A stretch of DNA of 16,513 bases, from the NCBI GenBank assembly GCA_036009105.1, contig DASYMJ010000137.1, forward strand, positions 1 to 16,513. The letters run 5' to 3'. The notes beneath the pieces are model-generated. The model made no database searches. It was not told the origin of the DNA and saw only the letters and a program-made list of their open reading frames with translations. The DNA is from JAFAVZ01 sp036009105. Its GTDB lineage: Bacteria > Acidobacteriota > Thermoanaerobaculia > Gp7-AA8. Every line of letters starts with the position of its first letter. The first letter of the stretch is position 1. The position numbers and the translations under genes were made by a program. Shown here piece after piece: positions 12,923 through 16,513 of this stretch.

Positions 12923-14173
12923 ATGTCGAAGAAGGGGAACAGCGGCGACGTTCTGCGTTGTAGCTTCTGCAACAAGAGTCAGCGCGACGTCAAGAAGTTG
13001 ATCGCCGGTCCCACGGTCTACATCTGCGACGAGTGCGTGGACATCTGTCTCGACATCATCGCCGAGGACCGCAAGGACGAGCCCGGGACCCTGGAAGGTT
13101 CGGGGCAGCTTCCGAAGCCGAAAGAGATCAAAGAGTTCCTCGACCTCTATGTCATCGGCCAGGAGCGGGCGAAGAAGAAGCTCGCGGTGGCGGTGTACAA
13201 CCACTACAAGCGCATCGACTACCACCAGCGGAACTCGCGGCAGGACGTAGAGCTGCAGAAGTCGAACATCCTGCTCATCGGCCCCACCGGCACCGGCAAG
13301 ACGCTGCTGGCGCAGACCCTGGCCCGGATGCTCAGCGTGCCGTTCACCATCGTCGATGCCACCACCCTCACCGAGGCGGGCTACGTCGGCGAAGACGTCG
13401 AGAACATCATCCTCAAGCTCTACCAGGCGGCGGGGAACGACAAAGAGAAGACCCAGCGCGGCATCGTCTACATCGACGAGGTCGACAAGATCTGCCGCAA
13501 GGGCGACAACCCGTCCATCACCCGGGACGTCTCCGGCGAGGGCGTGCAGCAGGCGCTGCTGAAGATCCTGGAAGGGACGGTGGCCAACGTTCCGCCGCAG
13601 GGCGGGCGGAAGCATCCGCACCAGGAGTTCATCCAGATCGACACCACGAACATCCTCTTCATCTGCGGCGGCGCGTTCGTCGGGCTGGACGGGGTGATCG
13701 AGCGGCGCCTCTCGCAGACCTCGATGGGCTTCGGGGCCAAGATCGCCTCCAAGAAAGAGCGCAAGACGGGCGAGCTGCTCTCGCAGGTGCACCCGGAGGA
13801 CCTCATCAAGTTCGGGCTCATCCCGGAGTTCGTCGGCCGCCTGCCGGTGGTGGCGACGCTCGGTGAGCTCGACCGCGGCGCGCTGATCGAGATCCTGCGC
13901 GAGCCGAAGAACTCCCTGGTGCGGCAGTACCAGACCATCATGGGCTTCGAGAACGTGACGCTCAAGTTCACGGACGACGCGCTGGAGGCCATCGCCGAGG
14001 AGGCGCTCAAGCGCAACGTCGGGGCCCGCGGCCTGAAGATCATCATCGAAGAGCTGATGCTGGAGATCATGTACACCATCCCCTCCCAGGACGCGATCAG
14101 CGAGTGCGTGATCACGCGCGAAGTGGTCGACAACCGCGCCCAGCCGATCACGCTGTACAGGAAAGCGGGCTGA
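12923..14173 (+). CDS. clpX: ClpX, AAA+ unfoldase of the Clp protease
   Basis: 416 residues, normal length. The N-terminal zinc-binding domain has Cys13, Cys16, Cys35 and Cys38 (CSFC and CDEC). Walker A GPTGTGKT is at 120-127, the pore loop GYVGED follows, Walker B is IVYIDEVDK, and RKHPHQEF is the RKH region. The ClpP-docking loop, IGF in E. coli, reads MGF (TSMGFGAK). ClpX recognises tagged substrates, unfolds them and feeds them to ClpP. AAGGAAGGG (12902-12910) is a good Shine-Dalgarno, 12 nt before the ATG. The gene follows clpP and precedes lon on the same strand. A strong intrinsic terminator follows, so lon is probably transcribed separately. Confidence 0.97.
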   Translation: MSKKGNSGDVLRCSFCNKSQRDVKKLIAGPTVYICDECVDICLDIIAEDRKDEPGTLEGSGQLPKPKEIKEFLDLYVIGQERAKKKLAVAVYNHYKRIDYHQRNSRQDVELQKSNILLIGPTGTGKTLLAQTLARMLSVPFTIVDATTLTEAGYVGEDVENIILKLYQAAGNDKEKTQRGIVYIDEVDKICRKGDNPSITRDVSGEGVQQALLKILEGTVANVPPQGGRKHPHQEFIQIDTTNILFICGGAFVGLDGVIERRLSQTSMGFGAKIASKKERKTGELLSQVHPEDLIKFGLIPEFVGRLPVVATLGELDRGALIEILREPKNSLVRQYQTIMGFENVTLKFTDDALEAIAEEALKRNVGARGLKIIIEELMLEIMYTIPSQDAISECVITREVVDNRAQPITLYRKAG

Positions 14174-14201
14174 GGCACGCTCTCACCTTCGGAAGTCACG
14201 A

Positions 14202-14234
14202 CGCTCGCGGAGTCATTCGCGGGCGTTTCTTTTT
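14202..14234 (+). terminator. Intrinsic terminator after clpX
   Basis: CGCTCGCG (14202-14209) pairs with CGCGGGCG (14218-14225) over 8 bp with one U-G pair. The loop is 8 nt, and the stem is followed by TTTCTTTTT (14226-14234). It lies 28 nt after the clpX stop. Confidence 0.85.
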
Positions 14235-14241
14235 GGGGAGA

Positions 14242-14303
14242 GTTACTGGTTGATGGTTGCTGGTTACTTGCGCCTCGGCGTCTCTGCCAGCAACCAGTAA
14301 CTG
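14242..14303. repeat. Heptad-repeat inverted repeat, locus 8 (GTTNVTG type)
   Basis: The left arm has units GTTACTG (14242), GTTGATG, GTTGCTG and GTTACTT. The right arm (14284-14303), read on the other strand, has GTTACTG, GTTGCTG and a partial unit, so the arms differ in length. It follows directly on the clpX terminator and is bracketed by two copies of CCTTCGGAAG and of TTCGCGGGCGTTT. Confidence 0.82.
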
Positions 14304-14381
14304 CCCTTCGGAAGGTTTCGCGGGCGTTTTTCGTTGGAGGACCACGCAGCTGAATCGAGCGGAAAACAGCGCCGAGCCTTG

Positions 14382-14408
14382 GGCAACCAGCGTGGCGGGC
14401 CGTGCCCG
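14382..14408. repeat. Dispersed CAACCA-hairpin repeat, copy 3 (upstream of lon)
   Basis: GGCAACCAGCG head followed by GCGGGC-CGT-GCCCGC. Head and CGT loop are as in copies 1 and 2 and aligned without gaps, but two of the six stem pairs are swapped (C-G to G-C) with pairing kept. Confidence 0.7.
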
Positions 14409-14474
14409 CGCTACACTGAATCCAGCCAAACGGGCGATGCAGCCTGCCCTTACGATCAGGTAAAACAGAACCCT

Positions 14475-16513
<2,039 letters not shown>

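Larger units (their letters stand above)
14174..14474. other. Gene-free region between clpX and lon
   Basis: 301 bp without a credible gene. In order it holds the clpX terminator (14202-14234), a heptad hairpin (14242-14303), a truncated second copy of the terminator sequence (CCTTCGGAAG at 14305-14314, TTCGCGGGCGTTT at 14317-14329) and a CAACCA-type hairpin (14382-14408). I see no convincing sigma70 or heat-shock promoter for lon and no Shine-Dalgarno before its ATG. Confidence 0.7.

Noticed and set aside
14340..14474. Heat-shock (sigma32) promoter for lon
   Set aside because: No CTTGAA-like box with a CCCCAT-like box at proper spacing was found.

Overview
The window is GC-rich DNA from a Gram-negative-type bacterium. 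Gene content (aryl-polyene-like type II polyketide genes, a tig-clpP-clpX-lon block, Crp and MinD-like proteins) and the very unusual short-period intergenic repeats suggest an Acidobacteriota-like or other deep-branching Gram-negative lineage. This placement is inference; no rRNA gene is present to fix it.

Left part (1-7483): most of a secondary-metabolite cluster that continues beyond the left edge. It holds two flavin-dependent halogenase-type oxidoreductases (one cut by the edge), an acyl/aryl-AMP ligase on the opposite strand, an acyl carrier protein, a hotdog-fold dehydratase, an intact ketosynthase, a second ketosynthase that has lost all its catalytic residues (chain-length-factor type) and a family 2 glycosyltransferase. 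Dehydratase-ketosynthase and CLF-glycosyltransferase overlap by ATGA, so they are probably co-translated. The set matches the logic of aryl polyene/xanthomonadin pathways: an aryl acid is activated, loaded on the ACP, extended by KS/CLF with dehydration to a polyene, possibly halogenated, then attached to a carrier through a glycosyltransferase. The ketoreductase, thioesterase and export genes expected of such clusters are not in the window.

Middle (7484-10392): a MinD/ParA-type ATPase with a long C-terminal extension on the minus strand, divergent from a Crp/Fnr-family regulator, then a CDP-alcohol phosphatidyltransferase (PgsA-like). Next come tRNA-Lys(CTT), with a clear sigma70-type promoter, and tRNA-Leu(TAG).

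Right part (10753-16513): the conserved protein-quality-control block tig, clpP, clpX, lon. Lon is cut by the right edge one codon before its catalytic serine.

The most striking feature is not a gene. Eight intergenic gaps carry a long imperfect inverted repeat whose two arms are each built from tandem 7-bp units. The unit differs between loci (GTTRTCR at three loci; TGAAAGA, TGAAAAT, GCGATCR, GGGGTCA and GTTNVTG at others), but the architecture is constant: about 2-5 units per arm, a short unique loop and pairing preserved between arms. Several arms touch start or stop codons, and the genes behind them lack a visible Shine-Dalgarno sequence. A second, separate dispersed repeat (a conserved CAACCARCG head followed by a 6-bp hairpin with a CGT loop) occurs three times, once inside the 5' end of the CLF gene.
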